Shown one piece after another: positions 56,824 through 64,000 of a stretch of DNA of 64,000 nt (positions within the stretch are counted from its first letter, which is position 1; each line of letters opens with the position of its first letter). The position numbers and the translations under genes were made by a program. The stretch comes from Actinomycetales bacterium SN12. GTDB taxonomy: Bacteria > Actinomycetota > Actinomycetes > Actinomycetales > Microbacteriaceae. Below the pieces are notes generated by a model. It was not told the origin of the DNA and searched no databases. It saw only the letters and a program-made list of their open reading frames with translations. The stretch lies in assembly GCA_002837415.1 (NCBI GenBank), contig PJCV01000007.1:86191-150190 (forward strand), written 5' to 3'.

Positions 56824-57828
56824 GTGTCTGACAAGTATTCCGACGACGCCGACTGGGCGACCGCTGCCGAGCAGTCCAGCGAAGAGGACGAGTCCCAGGA
56901 GGGCAACGTGCTCGCCGAGCAGGAGCAGTCCTCCTCGGCCGCCGAGCACAGCGCTCTGCACATCGAGGGTGAGACCGGCGTGGAGTACGACGACACCGAC
57001 GATGACATCGAGATCGAAGACCCGGAGGCGGACGCGATCGTGAACGACGCTCTGAACCTGGACGAAGCGGCTGAGTCTGAAGCAGCCGCCGAGGTCCTCA
57101 ACGACGCTGTGGCGGAGGAGTCCGCCGAGGCCGAGGCGGCTGCGGCCGACGAGGTCACCCCGTACGACGGCCCCGAGGTCGACGACGCCGACGACGCCGT
57201 CGAGGAGGACCCCTACGAGGCGTTCCGCATGGACCTGCGCATGCTTCCCGGCAAGTGGTACGTCATCCACTCCTACGCCGGCTTCGAGCGCAAGGTGAAG
57301 GCCAACATCGAGCAGCGCAAGTCGACGCTCGAGGTCGAGGACGACATCTACCAGATCGAGGTCCCGATGGAGGACGTCGTCGAGATCAAGAACGGCCAGC
57401 GCAAGATGGTCAACCGCGTGCGCATCCCCGGCTACGTGCTGGTGCGCATGGAGCTCAACGAGGACACCTGGTCGGTCGTGCGCCACACGCCCGGTGTCAC
57501 CGGCTTCGTGGGCAACGCCCACAACCCGACCCCGCTGCGCTTCGAAGAGGCGTTCAACATGCTGAAGTCGCTCGTCGAGGTCAAGGACGTCCCCACCGCG
57601 AAGTCCATCGCGGCGAAGGGCGGCGTCGCCGTCGCCCGTCCGATGGCGGCCGAGGTCGACTTCGAGGTCGGCGAGACCATCACGATCAAGGAGGGCTCGT
57701 TCGCGGGTCTGCCCGGAACGATCAGCGAGATCAACGCCGCCAGCGGCAAGCTCACGGTTCTCGTCTCGCTCTTCGAGCGCGAGACCCCGGTGGAGCTGTC
57801 GTTCGAGCAGGTCACCAAGATGATCTGA
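56824..57828 (+). CDS. nusG: transcription termination/antitermination factor NusG, with long acidic N-terminus
   Basis: The NusG domain begins near residue 140 ([20 protein letters not shown]) and is followed by a KOW domain near the end ([20 protein letters not shown]). NusG binds RNA polymerase and links to Rho or ribosomal S10. Before it lie about 138 acidic, low-complexity residues (Asp/Glu/Ala/Ser), giving 334 residues rather than ~180. Start is GTG at 56824 with GGAAAGAAG upstream. Confidence 0.95.
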   Translation: MSDKYSDDADWATAAEQSSEEDESQEGNVLAEQEQSSSAAEHSALHIEGETGVEYDDTDDDIEIEDPEADAIVNDALNLDEAAESEAAAEVLNDAVAEESAEAEAAAADEVTPYDGPEVDDADDAVEEDPYEAFRMDLRMLPGKWYVIHSYAGFERKVKANIEQRKSTLEVEDDIYQIEVPMEDVVEIKNGQRKMVNRVRIPGYVLVRMELNEDTWSVVRHTPGVTGFVGNAHNPTPLRFEEAFNMLKSLVEVKDVPTAKSIAAKGGVAVARPMAAEVDFEVGETITIKEGSFAGLPGTISEINAASGKLTVLVSLFERETPVELSFEQVTKMI

Positions 57829-57841
57829 CGCCTCCGCGTCT

Positions 57842-57881
57842 GCAGAGCGCCCCGTCGGCTTCGGCCGGTGGGGCATTCTGC
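57842..57881 (+). terminator. hairpin after nusG
   Basis: The arms 57842-57859 and 57864-57881 pair over 18 positions (wobble pairs and one mismatch) around a TTCG tetraloop (CGGC-TTCG-GCCG core). It separates secE-nusG from rplKA. Confidence 0.7.
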
Positions 57882-57916
57882 ATGGGGTAGACTTACATGG
57901 TTTGTGCACTTCTTCG

Positions 57917-57941
57917 ATGGGTCCCTGAGCCCGTCGAAGGG
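57917..57941. repeat. REP-like repeat copy 5, in the rplK leader
   Basis: TGGGTCCCTGAGCCCGTCGA with the following AGGG, plus an imperfect TTCGA at 57913, is one arm of the element found at 10871 and 33722. It lies about 70 bases before rplK, within the likely leader. Confidence 0.7.
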
Positions 57942-58012
57942 CACCGCGCCCCGGAGACGCCGGGGAAGCGGGAGAGGGATGCCCTGGGCATCCGCTCGAT
58001 GAAAGGAAAATC

Positions 58013-58444
58013 ATGGCACCCAAGAAGAAGGTGACCGGCCTGATCAAGCTTCAGATCAACGCCGGTGCAGCCAACCCGGCGCCGCCGATCGGCCCCGCGC
58101 TCGGTCAGCACGGCGTGAACATCATGGAGTTCTGCAAGGCGTACAACGCCGCGACCGAGTCGCAGCGCGGCAACGTCATCCCCGTGGAGATCACCGTCTA
58201 CGAGGACCGCAGCTTCACGTTCGTCCTGAAGACCCCGCCGGCAGCCGAGCTGATCAAGAAGGCCGCAGGCGTCGCGAAGGCCTCGGCCACCCCGCACACC
58301 GTCAAGGTCGGCAAGATCACCAACGACCAGGTTCGTCAGATCGCCGAGCAGAAGCAGGCCGACCTGAACGCGAACGACATCGACGCCGCGTCGAAGATCA
58401 TCGCCGGAACCGCCCGCTCCATGGGCATCACGGTCGAGGGCTGA
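58013..58444 (+). CDS. rplK: 50S ribosomal protein L11
   Basis: The 143-residue product starts [20 protein letters not shown] and contains the L11 proline-rich [20 protein letters not shown] and C-terminal rRNA-binding domain ([13 protein letters not shown]). L11 forms the GTPase-associated centre and the binding site for thiostrepton. GAAAGGAA precedes the ATG. rplA follows after 11 bases. Confidence 0.97.
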
Positions 58445-58455
58445 GGGAGATAACA

Positions 58456-59145
58456 ATGGCTACCAAGTCCAAGGCATATGAGGCTGCTCTCGCGAAGATC
58501 GAGGCAGACCGTTTCTACACCCCGACCGAGGCCGTGGCTCTCGCGAAGGAGACCGGTTCGGCGAAGTTCGACTCGACCGTCGAGGTCGCGCTCAAGCTCG
58601 CCGTCGACCCCCGCAAGGCCGACCAGATGGTGCGCGGCACCGTCATGCTGCCGCACGGCACCGGCAAGACCGCTCGCGTCATCGTGTTCGCGAACGGTGC
58701 AGCCGCTGAGGCCGCCATCGCCGCGGGCGCCGATGAGGTCGGCAGCTCCGAGCTCATCGAGAAGGTCGCCGGCGGCTGGACCGACTTCGACGCAGCCGTC
58801 GCGACCCCTGAGCTCATGGGCCAGGTCGGTCGCCTCGGAAAGGTGCTGGGCCCGCGTGGCCTGATGCCGAACCCGAAGACCGGCACCGTGACCCCCAACC
58901 CGGCCAAGGCCGTCGAGGAGATCAAGGGCGGAAAGATCGAGTTCCGCGTCGACAAGCACGCCAACGTGCACTTCATCGTCGGCAAGGCCTCGTTCACCGC
59001 TGAGCAGCTGGACGAGAACATCGGCGCTGCGCTCGAGGAGATCGTCCGCCTCAAGCCGTCGAGCTCGAAGGGCCGCTACATCCAGAAGGGCGCCGTGTCG
59101 ACCACGTTCGGCCCCGGCATCCCGCTGGACGTCAACGCCATCTGA
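58456..59145 (+). CDS. rplA: 50S ribosomal protein L1
   Basis: The 229-residue product has the L1 stalk protein signature ([20 protein letters not shown]) and the conserved [14 protein letters not shown]1 controls E-site tRNA release and, in many bacteria, represses rplKA translation. A terminator follows; rplJ-rplL are not adjacent here. Confidence 0.97.
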   Translation: MATKSKAYEAALAKIEADRFYTPTEAVALAKETGSAKFDSTVEVALKLAVDPRKADQMVRGTVMLPHGTGKTARVIVFANGAAAEAAIAAGADEVGSSELIEKVAGGWTDFDAAVATPELMGQVGRLGKVLGPRGLMPNPKTGTVTPNPAKAVEEIKGGKIEFRVDKHANVHFIVGKASFTAEQLDENIGAALEEIVRLKPSSSKGRYIQKGAVSTTFGPGIPLDVNAI

Positions 59146-59179
59146 CGCTGATTGACCGGGCCGCTGAGCCCGTCGTCGC

Positions 59180-59213
59180 AAGGCCCCCGCCGGTTCGCAG
59201 TCGGGGGCCTTCT
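59180..59213 (+). terminator. intrinsic terminator after rplA
   Basis: AAGGCCCCCG and CGGGGGCCTT form a perfect 10-bp stem around a 12-base loop, followed by TCTGC. Confidence 0.75.
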
Positions 59214-59303
59214 GCATGTCACGCGGGGACATGCACGACCGCCCATGCAGGTTCGGCGCATAGTGTGAGATCACCGCACCACCGCACCCCAGGAGGGCTT
59301 CCC

Positions 59304-60119
59304 ATGTCCCGTCGTCTCATCGCCGCCACCGCACTCGTCTTCGCCGCCGCAGCGCTCACCGCCTGCAGCGGTTCGAGCGCTCCTGCCTCGAGCGGATCGG
59401 CCACGTCCGGCGGCTCCGACTTCGGACTCGTCGAAGACGGCACCCTCACCGTGGCGACCGAGGGCACGTACCGGCCGTTCAGCTTCCACGCCGACGGCGG
59501 CACCGGCGAGCTGACCGGGTTCGACGTCGAGATCATCCAGGCGGTCGCCGACAAGCTCGACCTGAAGGTCGAGTTCCAGGAGACCCAGTGGGACGCGATC
59601 TTCGCGGGCCTGGATGCCGGACGCTTCGATGTCATCGCGAATCAGGTGACCATCAACGACGACCGCGAGGCGAACTACCTCTTCAGCGCGCCGTACACCG
59701 TCTCGCCGGGAGTGATCGTGGTGAAGGACGACGACGACTCGATCAGCTCGTTCGCCGACCTCGACGGCAAGACCACCGCGCAGTCGCTGACCAGCAACTG
59801 GAACGACCTCGCAAAGGAGTCCGGCGCCAAGGTCGAGGGCGTCGAAGGCTGGGCGCAGGCCGTCGCGCTGCTGCGTCAGGGGCGGGTGGACGCGACCATC
59901 AACGACAAGCTCACCTTCCTCGACTACGAGACCACTGACGGTCCCACGGGGCTCAAGATCGCCGCCGAGACCGATGAGGCCGGCAAGCAGGCCTTCGTTT
60001 TCACCAAGGACAAGACGGCGCTCGTGAAGGCCGTCGATGAGGCACTCGAGGAGCTGCACGCCGACGGCACCCTCGCCGAGATCAGCGACAAGTACTTCGG
60101 CGAGGACGTCACCGAGTAG
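59304..60119 (+). CDS. amino acid ABC transporter substrate-binding lipoprotein (cystine-type)
   Basis: The 271-residue protein has a lipoprotein signal ending ALTACSGS (Cys21) and an SBP_bac_3 fold. The pattern TEGTYRPFSFHADGGTGELT, FDVEIIQAVADKL, RFDVIANQVTIND, FSAPYTVSPGVIVVK is closest to cystine-binding proteins of the FliY/TcyA group; substrate remains inferred. AGGAGG precedes the ATG. The permease and ATPase genes follow directly. Confidence 0.9.
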   Translation: MSRRLIAATALVFAAAALTACSGSSAPASSGSATSGGSDFGLVEDGTLTVATEGTYRPFSFHADGGTGELTGFDVEIIQAVADKLDLKVEFQETQWDAIFAGLDAGRFDVIANQVTINDDREANYLFSAPYTVSPGVIVVKDDDDSISSFADLDGKTTAQSLTSNWNDLAKESGAKVEGVEGWAQAVALLRQGRVDATINDKLTFLDYETTDGPTGLKIAAETDEAGKQAFVFTKDKTALVKAVDEALEELHADGTLAEISDKYFGEDVTE

Positions 60120-60130
60120 GCTCGCCATCG

Positions 60131-60793
60131 ATGGACGCCTGGCAGCTCTTCCTCAACTCGCTGGGGCCGATCGCGCTCGCCGGTGTCACGGTGACCGTGC
60201 CGCTGGCCCTGGTCTCCTTCGCGCTCGGCCTGCTGATCGCCGTCAGCATCGCGCTGATGCGCATCTCGGTGAATCCGGTGCTCTCGAACGCGGCCCGGTT
60301 CTACATCTCGGTGATCAGGGGCACCCCCCTGCTGGTGCAGCTGTTCGTGATCTTCTACGGGATGCCCTCGATCGGCATCACCATCGACCCGTGGCCCAGT
60401 GCGATCATCGCCCTGTCGCTGAACGTCGGCGGCTACGGGGCCGAGGTCGTGCGCGCCGCGATCCTCTCAGTGCCCAAGGGGCAGTGGGAGGCCGCCTACA
60501 CGGTGGGCATGAACCGCGCCCGCACGCTCACGCGCATCATCCTGCCGCAGGCGGCCCGCGTCTCGGTGCCGCCGCTGTCGAACACCTTCATCTCGCTCGT
60601 GAAGGACACATCGCTCACGTCGCTGATCCTCGTCACCGAGCTGTTCAAGGTCAGCCAGCAGATCGCGTCGACCACGTACCAGTTCATGGTGCTCTACCTG
60701 GCCGCGGCCCTGGTGTACTGGGTGCTGTGCCTGGTGCTGTCCTTCGGGCAGAACGCCCTGGAGAGGAGGCTTGATCGACGTGTCGCGCATTGA
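60131..60793 (+). CDS. amino acid ABC transporter permease
   Basis: The 220-residue His/Glu/Gln/Arg/opine-family permease has about five membrane spans and the EAA motif region ([20 protein letters not shown]...[20 protein letters not shown]) that contacts the ATPase. It should act as a homodimer in a cystine-type importer. It begins 11 bases after the binding protein gene and overlaps the ATPase gene. Confidence 0.92.
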   Translation: MDAWQLFLNSLGPIALAGVTVTVPLALVSFALGLLIAVSIALMRISVNPVLSNAARFYISVIRGTPLLVQLFVIFYGMPSIGITIDPWPSAIIALSLNVGGYGAEVVRAAILSVPKGQWEAAYTVGMNRARTLTRIILPQAARVSVPPLSNTFISLVKDTSLTSLILVTELFKVSQQIASTTYQFMVLYLAAALVYWVLCLVLSFGQNALERRLDRRVAH

Positions 60794-61562
60794 GGGATCG
60801 GTGCCGCTGCTCACCGCGACGGCGCTGCACAAGAGCTTCGGCGACAATCACGTGCTGCGCGGGATCGATCTGAGCCTGCACCGCGGCGAGGTCGTCGTGC
60901 TCATCGGGCCGAGCGGCTCGGGCAAGACGACGGTGCTGCGCTCGCTGAACGGACTCGAGACGCCGGATTCGGGGTCGATCGTCATCGACGGCGGTCCGGA
61001 TGTCGACTTCGCGGCGGGCGTCACGCAGAAGCAGCGCCTCGCCCTGCGCGACCGGTCCGCGATGGTGTTCCAGCACCACAACCTCTTCCCGCACCTGACC
61101 GTGCTCGAGAACGTGATCGAAGGGCCCTGGCGTGTGCAGGGGCGCCCGAAGGCGGAGGTCATCGCCGAGGCCCGCGGGCTGCTCGAGCGGGTGGGCCTGG
61201 GGGAGCGGGCGGATGCTCGTCCGCATGAGCTCTCCGGAGGACAGCAGCAGCGCGTGGGCATCGTCCGCGCGCTCGCCCTGCGACCCGACCTGCTGCTCTT
61301 CGACGAGCCGACCAGCTCGCTCGATCCCGAGCTGGTCGGGGAGGTCCTCCTCGTGATCAAGGAGCTGGCGGATGAGGGCTGGACGATGGTCGTCGTGACA
61401 CACGAGCTCAGCTTCGCGCGGGAGGCGGCGGATCACGTGCTGTTCATGGACGGTGGGGTCGTGGTCGAGCAGGGGTCGCCCGCGCAGATCTTCGGCGCGC
61501 CGCGCGAGGAGCGCACACAGCGCTTCCTCACGCGCATCCTCCGTCCGCTCGACGGCGGCTGA
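60780..61562 (+). CDS. amino acid ABC transporter ATP-binding protein
   Basis: The ~260-residue ATPase has Walker [10 protein letters not shown], the Q-loop region [16 protein letters not shown], signature [15 protein letters not shown], Walker [15 protein letters not shown] and the switch histidine in VVTHELSFA. The start is taken as GTG at 60780, ten bases after AGGAGG; a TTG at 60771 is too close to that site but possible. It overlaps the permease gene. Confidence 0.92.
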   Translation: MSRIEGSVPLLTATALHKSFGDNHVLRGIDLSLHRGEVVVLIGPSGSGKTTVLRSLNGLETPDSGSIVIDGGPDVDFAAGVTQKQRLALRDRSAMVFQHHNLFPHLTVLENVIEGPWRVQGRPKAEVIAEARGLLERVGLGERADARPHELSGGQQQRVGIVRALALRPDLLLFDEPTSSLDPELVGEVLLVIKELADEGWTMVVVTHELSFAREAADHVLFMDGGVVVEQGSPAQIFGAPREERTQRFLTRILRPLDGG

Positions 61563-61574
61563 TCCGCGTGCCGG

Positions 61575-62237
61575 TCAGCCGGTGAAGACGGGCAGCACCA
61601 GCAGGATGCCCATGAGCACGAGCAGCGCGGCGATGATCGTGTCGAGGATCCGCCAGGCGCGTGGTGTGCGCAGCCACCGGCCCAGGTGCCTGGCCCCGAA
61701 GCCGAGGGCGAAGAACCAGGTGATGCTGCCGAGGATCGCGCCCGCCGCGAAGAGCCAACGACCATCGCCGTGCGTCGCGGCGATCGAGCCGATCAGCAGC
61801 ACCGTGTCGAGATAGACGTTCGGGTTGAGGTAGGTGAATGCGAGCGTGGCGATGAGCACCGGCACCAGCCGGGTGCGGGTCGCGGTGGTGGTGCTGCCGC
61901 CGACCGCTGCTTCGGATCCGGCTGCCTGTGCGGCATCCGCCACGAGCGTCTCACCGTCCGCCGCCCACGCGCGGCGGGCGGCGAGGACCCCGTAGACGAC
62001 GAGCGACAGGCCGCCGAGCCAGCGCGCAGCGACGATGAGCCAGGGCAGCTCCGCGATCAGGAAGCCGAGTCCGGCGGTGCCGACCAGCACGAGCGCGGCG
62101 TCGGATACCGCGCAGATCAGCACCACGGGAAGGACGTGCTCGCGGCGCAGTCCTTGCCGCAGCACGAAGACGTTCTGCGCGCCGACGGCGATGATCAGCG
62201 AGTACATGAGTCCGAGGCCGGAGAGGAACGTGAGCAC
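61575..62237 (-). CDS. lysE: LysE/ArgO-family basic amino acid exporter
   Basis: The 220-residue protein has about six membrane spans and the LysE pattern: LIIAVGAQNVFVLRQGLRRE near the N-terminus and LAFTYLNPNVYLDTVLLIGS in the second half. It exports lysine and/or arginine. It is divergent from a LysG/ArgP-type regulator, the standard partner. GTG start at 62237. Confidence 0.92.
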   Translation of the reverse strand: MLTFLSGLGLMYSLIIAVGAQNVFVLRQGLRREHVLPVVLICAVSDAALVLVGTAGLGFLIAELPWLIVAARWLGGLSLVVYGVLAARRAWAADGETLVADAAQAAGSEAAVGGSTTTATRTRLVPVLIATLAFTYLNPNVYLDTVLLIGSIAATHGDGRWLFAAGAILGSITWFFALGFGARHLGRWLRTPRAWRILDTIIAALLVLMGILLVLPVFTG

Positions 62238-62260
62238 GGGTCAACGGTACGGGCGCTCTC

Positions 62261-62299
62261 GCATCAGCGCCAGCGAAGCGATCTGCAGTTGCATTAGCG
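62261..62299. promoter_or_regulatory. direct repeats in the lysE/lysG intergenic region
   Basis: GCATCAGCG (62261) and GCATTAGCG (62291) are 30 bases apart, and TGCAGTTGCA between them is a short palindrome. This 70-base region is where the LysR-type regulator should bind. Confidence 0.45.
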
Positions 62300-62300
62300 T
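62295..62300 (+). promoter_or_regulatory. -10 box of a probable leaderless promoter for lysG
   Basis: TAGCGT ends 7 nt before the ATG at 62308; no ribosome binding site is visible. It overlaps the second direct repeat, consistent with autoregulation. Confidence 0.4.
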
Positions 62301-62307
62301 CACTTAT

Positions 62308-63192
62308 ATGAAGATCGATGCGCAGCTCGCGTCAACCGTCGCGATGGTGATCGATGAGGGCAGCTTCGAAGCGGCCGCTCGGCGGCTGCACGTGACGCAG
62401 TCCGCCGTCAGTCAGCGGATCAGGGCGATCGAGCAGCAGATCGGGCGAGCGGTCGTGGTGCGCTCGCGTCCGGTCCGCGCGACGGAGGCCGGTGAGGCGC
62501 TCGTACGGCTGGCCAGGCAGGTGGCACTGCTCGAGCATGATGCGATCACGGCGTTCGGTCTCGGCGACGCCGCGCCGAGCTCGCCGCGGGTGCGCATCCC
62601 CCTGGCTGTGAACGCCGACTCGATGGCCACCTGGTTCCTCGCCCCGCTCGCGCGCGTCGCACGACGGCATCCGATCGATGTGGATCTGCACCGCGACGAT
62701 CAGGACTACACCGCGCGCATGCTGGAGTCCGGCGAGGTGATGGCGGCCGTCACCAGCGAGGCGGAACCCGTCGGCGGCAGCGCCGTCACGCCGCTCGGTG
62801 TGCTCGAGTACCGCGCGATGGCGACGGCCGATTACGTCGCCGACTGGTTCCCGAGCGGCGTCACGGCTGACGCGCTGGCTCGTGCGCCGTTCGTCGACTT
62901 CGATCGGCGCGATGCGCTGCAGCAGGGATGGCTGCGGGCGAGGGGAGTGGAGCCCTGGCAGGTGCCGCGCCACTACGTGCCTGCGTCGCACGACTTCTCC
63001 GAGGCTGTGCGGCTCGGACTCGGGTGGGGACTCATCCCGGCTCCGCACGTCGCCGACGGTCTCGTCGAGCTCGGCGAGCCGCGCATCCGGGTGCCGTTGT
63101 ACTGGCAGCAGTGGAATCTGCGCTCGCCACTGCTCGACGCGATCGCCGAGGAGGTGGCGGCGGAGGCCGCTCGCGTGCTCGCGCCGCTGTGA
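62308..63192 (+). CDS. lysG: LysG/ArgP-family LysR-type regulator
   Basis: The 294-residue protein has an N-terminal winged HTH (FEAAARRLHVTQSAVSQRIR, residues ~18-40) and a LysR substrate-binding domain of the ArgP/LysG subgroup (LAVNADSMATWFLAPLARVA, FVDFDRRDALQQGWLR). LysG of C. glutamicum activates lysE when lysine, arginine or histidine is abundant. Its divergent placement beside lysE supports this. Confidence 0.92.
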   Translation: MKIDAQLASTVAMVIDEGSFEAAARRLHVTQSAVSQRIRAIEQQIGRAVVVRSRPVRATEAGEALVRLARQVALLEHDAITAFGLGDAAPSSPRVRIPLAVNADSMATWFLAPLARVARRHPIDVDLHRDDQDYTARMLESGEVMAAVTSEAEPVGGSAVTPLGVLEYRAMATADYVADWFPSGVTADALARAPFVDFDRRDALQQGWLRARGVEPWQVPRHYVPASHDFSEAVRLGLGWGLIPAPHVADGLVELGEPRIRVPLYWQQWNLRSPLLDAIAEEVAAEAARVLAPL

Positions 63193-63196
63193 GCGG

Positions 63197-63874
63197 CTAC
63201 TCGGACAGGGCCAGGGCCCGGAACATGTCCCGCTCTCGAAGCGCCGACCGACGGCTCGGGGCCAGTGGCGCCCGCGTCGGCGGCGCCTGCCCCGTCGTGC
63301 GGCGGTAGAGCTCGTCGATCAGACGCGTCGCGAGGGCGACGAGCTGACCGATCTCCTTCTCGTCGCGATCGATCCACACCGAGCGCGGCTCATCGTGGAT
63401 CGGGTTGAAATCGTCGTGCTCCTCCCACACGAACAGCGTGCGCTCGGCGCCGAGCACGTGCTGCTGCCACCAGACCTGACGGAGGTAGGTGCGGGGGATG
63501 GTGCGCCACGACTTGTTCGTGGTCTTGATCTCGGCGAGCAGCACGCGTCCATCGCCGTCCACGCAGACGCCGTCCGGAGTCGCCAGGTGCCGCTTCTCGA
63601 TCTCAGCGTGGAACAGGGCCGACGAGGGCAGGATGCCGTGAGTCGCCGCCACCCATGCCGCGATCTCCGGCTCGCGGCGGCGTCCGTGATCCGTGTACGC
63701 GTTGCCGCCGAACCGGGGACCTGCGCCGAGCTTGGCATCGGCGGCGCGCGTGATCGAGGCCTCACCGGAGAGTCCGGCCACGTCGGTGGCGGTGATCCCG
63801 CGCGCTCGCGCCCGAAGCCAGGCGACCCTGTCGCGGGAGTCCGCGAGGATGCGCGCTTGGAGTTCGGGAGTCAC
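63197..63874 (-). CDS. YqaJ-like recombinase/exonuclease family protein
   Basis: The 225-residue protein resembles YqaJ/lambda-exonuclease-type PD-(D/E)XK nucleases: an N-terminal WLRARARGITATDVAGLSG region, a helix GNAYTDHGRRREPEIAAWVA, the catalytic core ATPDGVCVDGDGRVLLAEIK (Asp and Glu-x-Lys), and YLRQVWWQQHVLGAERTLF as the Q-x-x-x-Y-like box. Such proteins usually occur in phages but cellular homologues are common in actinobacteria, and no phage gene is nearby. GTG start at 63874 sits 6 nt after TAGGCT. Confidence 0.82.
   Translation of the reverse strand: MTPELQARILADSRDRVAWLRARARGITATDVAGLSGEASITRAADAKLGAGPRFGGNAYTDHGRRREPEIAAWVAATHGILPSSALFHAEIEKRHLATPDGVCVDGDGRVLLAEIKTTNKSWRTIPRTYLRQVWWQQHVLGAERTLFVWEEHDDFNPIHDEPRSVWIDRDEKEIGQLVALATRLIDELYRRTTGQAPPTRAPLAPSRRSALRERDMFRALALSE
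63392..63497 (-). repeat. left arm of a perfect 106-bp inverted repeat (inside the YqaJ-like gene)
   Basis: This part of the YqaJ-like gene (encoding RTYLRQVWWQQHVLGAERTL and what follows) is repeated, exactly and inverted, at 63895-64000. The arms are 397 bases apart. Confidence 0.95.
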
Positions 63875-63880
63875 CTGAGA

Positions 63881-63886
63881 AGCCTA
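63881..63886 (-). promoter_or_regulatory. -10 box of a probable leaderless promoter for the YqaJ-like gene
   Basis: On the minus strand TAGGCT ends exactly 6 nt before the GTG at 63874. Confidence 0.4.
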
Positions 63887-63894
63887 ACGCTCGC

Positions 63895-64000
63895 CCCCCG
63901 CACCTACCTCCGTCAGGTCTGGTGGCAGCAGCACGTGCTCGGCGCCGAGCGCACGCTGTTCGTGTGGGAGGAGCACGACGATTTCAACCCGATCCACGAT
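63895..64000 (+). repeat. right arm of the 106-bp inverted repeat, running off the window end
   Basis: The plus strand here reads RTYLRQVWWQQHVLGAERTL and on, the same codons as the minus-strand gene at 63392-63497, without any difference. Identity starts at a CCCCCG shared by both sides and continues to the last base, so the duplication may be longer. Confidence 0.95.

Noticed and set aside
59154..59175. A sixth copy of the REP-like repeat after rplA
   Set aside because: Only a short GCTGAGCCCGTCG match remains; too little to separate from chance in this base composition.
63197..63874. Prophage or phage remnant from the YqaJ-like gene
   Set aside because: No integrase, structural or lysis genes and no att site are nearby; YqaJ-like genes also occur alone in actinobacterial chromosomes.

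Overview
The window is GC-rich DNA from an actinobacterium, most likely a Microbacteriaceae member close to Microbacterium. I infer this from gene content, high GC with strong G/C third-codon bias, many GTG starts, many apparently leaderless genes, and the order tRNA-Trp/secE/nusG/rplK/rplA. No rRNA, phage, CRISPR array or insertion sequence was seen.

Layout. 1-3770: a membrane sensor histidine kinase overlapping a membrane protein with a degenerate GGDEF-like domain, facing an OmpR-type response regulator. 3771-13788: the S10/spc ribosomal protein operon (rpsJ to rplO), tightly packed with many 1-4 nt overlaps; rpsN/rpsZ (S14) is absent between rplE and rpsH and a palindromic repeat sits there. 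13902-22156: secY, adk, map, then an inserted AbiEi-like gene bracketed by two 19-bp repeat arrays, a DsbA-like gene, infA, rpmJ, rpsM, rpsK, rpoA, rplQ and a strong terminator. 22185-28342: an acyl-CoA synthetase, then a tripartite tricarboxylate transporter (tctCBA) divergent from an unusual regulator that joins a CitA/DcuS-type sensor to a CitB/DcuR-type DNA-binding domain with no kinase or receiver. 28413-33682: a TauE-type exporter, two MaoC dehydratases, murB, an aminotransferase, a small hypothetical protein and rraA.

33775-38668: the glyoxylate shunt (aceB, aceA) divergent from a RamB-type regulator; aceB carries an in-frame copy of the palindromic repeat. 39622-49424: a PucR-type regulator divergent from a probable putrescine/GABA catabolic cluster (GABA aminotransferase, amine oxidase, universal stress protein, amino acid permease, two aldehyde dehydrogenases) that would take putrescine to succinate, with a 10-bp-arm inverted repeat in the shared promoter. 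49647-51371: poxB. 51549-56188: a two-gene operon of an HSP90 homologue and a large TPR-like helical protein. 56388-59145: tRNA-Trp, secE, nusG, rplK, rplA. 59304-63192: an amino acid ABC importer and a divergent lysE/lysG pair. 63197-63874: a YqaJ-like nuclease gene; the last 106 bases of the window are a perfect inverted copy of part of it, suggesting either a fold-back rearrangement or a contig-end artefact.

The parts most worth a second look are the sensor/HTH chimera and its direct-repeat operator, the HSP90/TPR pair, the AbiEi-like gene between matched repeat arrays inside the map-infA junction, the repeat inside aceB, and the terminal inverted duplication.
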